15,820 bases of DNA from Thelonectria olida (Eukaryota; Ascomycota; Sordariomycetes; Hypocreales; Nectriaceae), in NCBI GenBank assembly GCA_020736575.1, contig JAGPYM010000149.1, positions 1 through 15,820 of the forward strand, given 5' to 3'. The translations under genes were made by a program, and so were the position numbers. The notes beneath the pieces were generated by a model. That model was given only the letters and a program-made list of their open reading frames with translations, was not told where the DNA came from and ran no database searches. Shown here piece after piece: positions 14,126 through 15,820 of the stretch. Numbering within the stretch: the stretch's first letter is position 1; every line of letters starts with the position of its first letter.

Positions 14126-15820
14126 ATGGAACCCGCCACGCCTTCAATGAACCATGAAATCGAGACGCTCTCCCGCATGACGCCCGTGGAAGCTTTCCTA
14201 GCAACACCTGCCTCCAGCGTGCGATCAGAAACACCTCAAGATCCGGAACATCAATACCTCTGGCGGTGTTTCCCCGACCATGTATGGTCACAACGTGTTC
14301 GCGATACATCATCTTGGGTATGGGATTTTGGGTACGATATTCAGAATCTCAATGGCAGCCGCCGATGGGTCTGCAAACGCTGTATCCAAAACAAGAGCCC
14401 AAGACCAAGAAGCTTCGCAGAAAAGGGCATCCAGAACGCGAACCCTCATTTATTCAAAGGTCATGGAATATGGGCTCCTGCTGAAGCGACGAAATCAGCG
14501 GCTCAGAAGAAAGCAGAGAAGATGAAGACCAAAGATCAGAGGTCGATCGCTGATGTGATGAAGCTCGATACTAGGCTCCCACGCGAACAAGAGATTGCGA
14601 ATAGTCTTGTTAAGAGCTTCGACCGGAAGCACTTCCAGCGTCTTCTACTGGAATGGATCATTGAGGAGAACCACTCATTTAGCGTCTGTGAACAGGGAAG
14701 ACTGCGCCAGATATTCGAATACCTCAACCCACTTGTCAAGATCACTGATGCCAATATCACCAGGAAGACTATCCGCCACAGAGTTCTGTCAGCCTACGAA
14801 TCACACAAGGATAAGGTTATAGCGGTGTTGAAGCAGTCATGCGGCCTGATTCACGTCTCCTTTGACGGTTGGAAGTCAGGCAACAGGCACAGCCTGTACG
14901 GGATTGCTTGTTTCTTTCGGGATGAGAATAGCCAGCCGCGTAAGCTGGTGCTTGGCGTGCCTGAATTACGAACGCGCCATTTCGGACACAACATTGCGGC
15001 CGAAATACTTGACGTCCTTGATGCCTATGGGATCCAGGACAGGATTGGGTACTTCACCTGGACAACGCAGAAAGCAACGATAAAGCCATGGAGGTAATTG
15101 GTGGCGAGCTTGGGTTTGCCGGATCGACAAGGCGTGGGCGCTGCTTCGGCCATACTCTAAACTCTCGGCCAAAGCGCTGCTGTTTGGCCACAATGTTGAG
15201 GCTTTCGAGGAGCAGTTGTCAGGCGCAGCGGCGCTGTCTGAGGCAGAGCACACACTTTGGCGGCGCAAAGGACCTGTCGGAAAGCTGCACAACCTCGTGG
15301 TTGACGTCAGAAGGTCGGACCAGCTTACTTATATGCTGCGGAGCATACAACGTGCTGAATTCGACATGTCTTCGGATGCCAGGATCAGAGCAAGGAAGCC
15401 ACTCGATTTGATCATTGACAACGATACCCGGTGGCTTTCTCAACTGTATATGATCAGGCGCGCCCTCATTCTTCGGCCATTCGTCGAGCAGCTCGTCTTG
15501 AAGCATCGTCAACAATGGGAGCAGGATAATCGGTCGAGGAGGACAGGCAACCTCAGGAAGTCAGCCAAGGAGCCCCGGATTTGCTTGGAGGAAAACCAGC
15601 TTACGGCGAATGACTGGGACGTGCTCGATCACCTGGCCAAGCTTCTGGGGTTCTACGAGGATGCTGTCAAGACTCTAGAAGGCGACGGTCAGCAGCGCAG
15701 CGGAAACGAGGGTGGGTTGGCTCCTACGGAAATGTGTGGGAGGTTATCCAGGGCTTCGAGTTCCTGTTGGAGGTGCTGGAGGACTATAAGCAGCTTGCGT
15801 CTGAGCTAGCCGATGCGGAG
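14126..15820 (+). pseudogene. Second hAT transposase, 3' end beyond window, frameshifted
   Basis: From ATG 14126. The start has a BED-type zinc finger variant (WVCKRCIQNK ... NPHLFKGHG, i.e. CX2C and HX4H). Then come helices with FDRKHFQRLLLEWI, HVSFDGWKSGNRHSLYG with the first catalytic Asp (codon 14864), LDNAESND with the second (codon 15061), RCFGHTLN, IIDNDTRWLSQLYM and a helical region (WEVIQGFEFLLEVLEDY) up to the window edge. The C-terminal dimerisation domain is not in view. Reading through needs three shifts, near 15058, 15163 and 15700, each equal to one lost base. No intron fits at those points. Motif spelling differs clearly from the hAT at 4449-6880, so it is a separate lineage. 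Assignment to hAT is secure. Whether it is truly a pseudogene depends on whether the single-base gaps are real. Confidence 0.85.

Noticed and set aside
1..15820. CRISPR array, rRNA, tRNA, LTR retrotransposon
   Set aside because: No regularly spaced direct repeats, no recognisable RNA genes, no reverse transcriptase motifs or long terminal direct repeats were seen.

Overview
This window looks like transposon-rich accessory DNA from a filamentous ascomycete (Pezizomycotina). Several things point there. Introns are short (about 50-70 nt), with GTAAGY/GTACGT-type donors, CTGAC branch sites and YAG acceptors. There are two different fungal-type hAT transposases, an ankyrin C-terminus of the kind found in fungal NACHT-ankyrin receptors, and a truncated fungal Ser/Thr kinase start. 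No bacterial operon structure, rRNA, tRNA or CRISPR array is visible. Few intact host genes are present.

Layout, left to right. Bases 1-2750 hold little that can be named: one possible coiled-coil ORF (1181-1480), one unassigned ORF (1865-2098), and a diverged inverted-repeat sequence (250-376) related to one at 13777-13885. At 2754-2912 lies the broken N-terminus of a protein kinase. On the minus strand, 3535-3194 encodes a small, apparently intact, probably mitochondrial protein. An AT-rich spacer, a lysine-rich fragment and an ankyrin fragment (4287-3870, minus) follow. The ankyrin fragment is cut exactly at the end of a hAT element (4288-7123) with 22-bp perfect inverted ends and repeated TATCCTGATAT motifs. 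Its transposase (6880-4449, minus) is recognisable from BED finger to dimerisation domain but carries two frameshifts and two in-frame stops.

The most interesting part is 7645-11205. It is a 3,561-bp unit bounded by 27-bp perfect terminal inverted repeats, each flanked by TA, with a matching 8-bp motif exactly 90 bp inside each end. On the plus strand it carries an integrase-like DDE protein (7938-9712) with a Clr5-like N-terminal domain. Converging on it from the minus strand are ORFs of unknown function (10874-10095 and 10051-9680). The unit sits inside another reading frame: deleting it with one TA rejoins an open frame (7592-7644 plus 11208-11673). I read it as a recently inserted DNA transposon of a poorly described class: integrase-type DDE, TA target site, and a convergent accessory gene.

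The right third holds a stretch without a credible gene (11674-13045), a probable small acidic coiled-coil protein gene with a TATA box (13116-13766), an imperfect palindrome, and a second, unrelated hAT transposase (from 14126) that runs off the right edge and has three single-base frameshifts. Nearly all frame changes in the three transposase genes are of the same kind (loss of one base). That could be pseudogene decay, but it could also be indel error in the assembly, and this should be settled before calling the genes dead.
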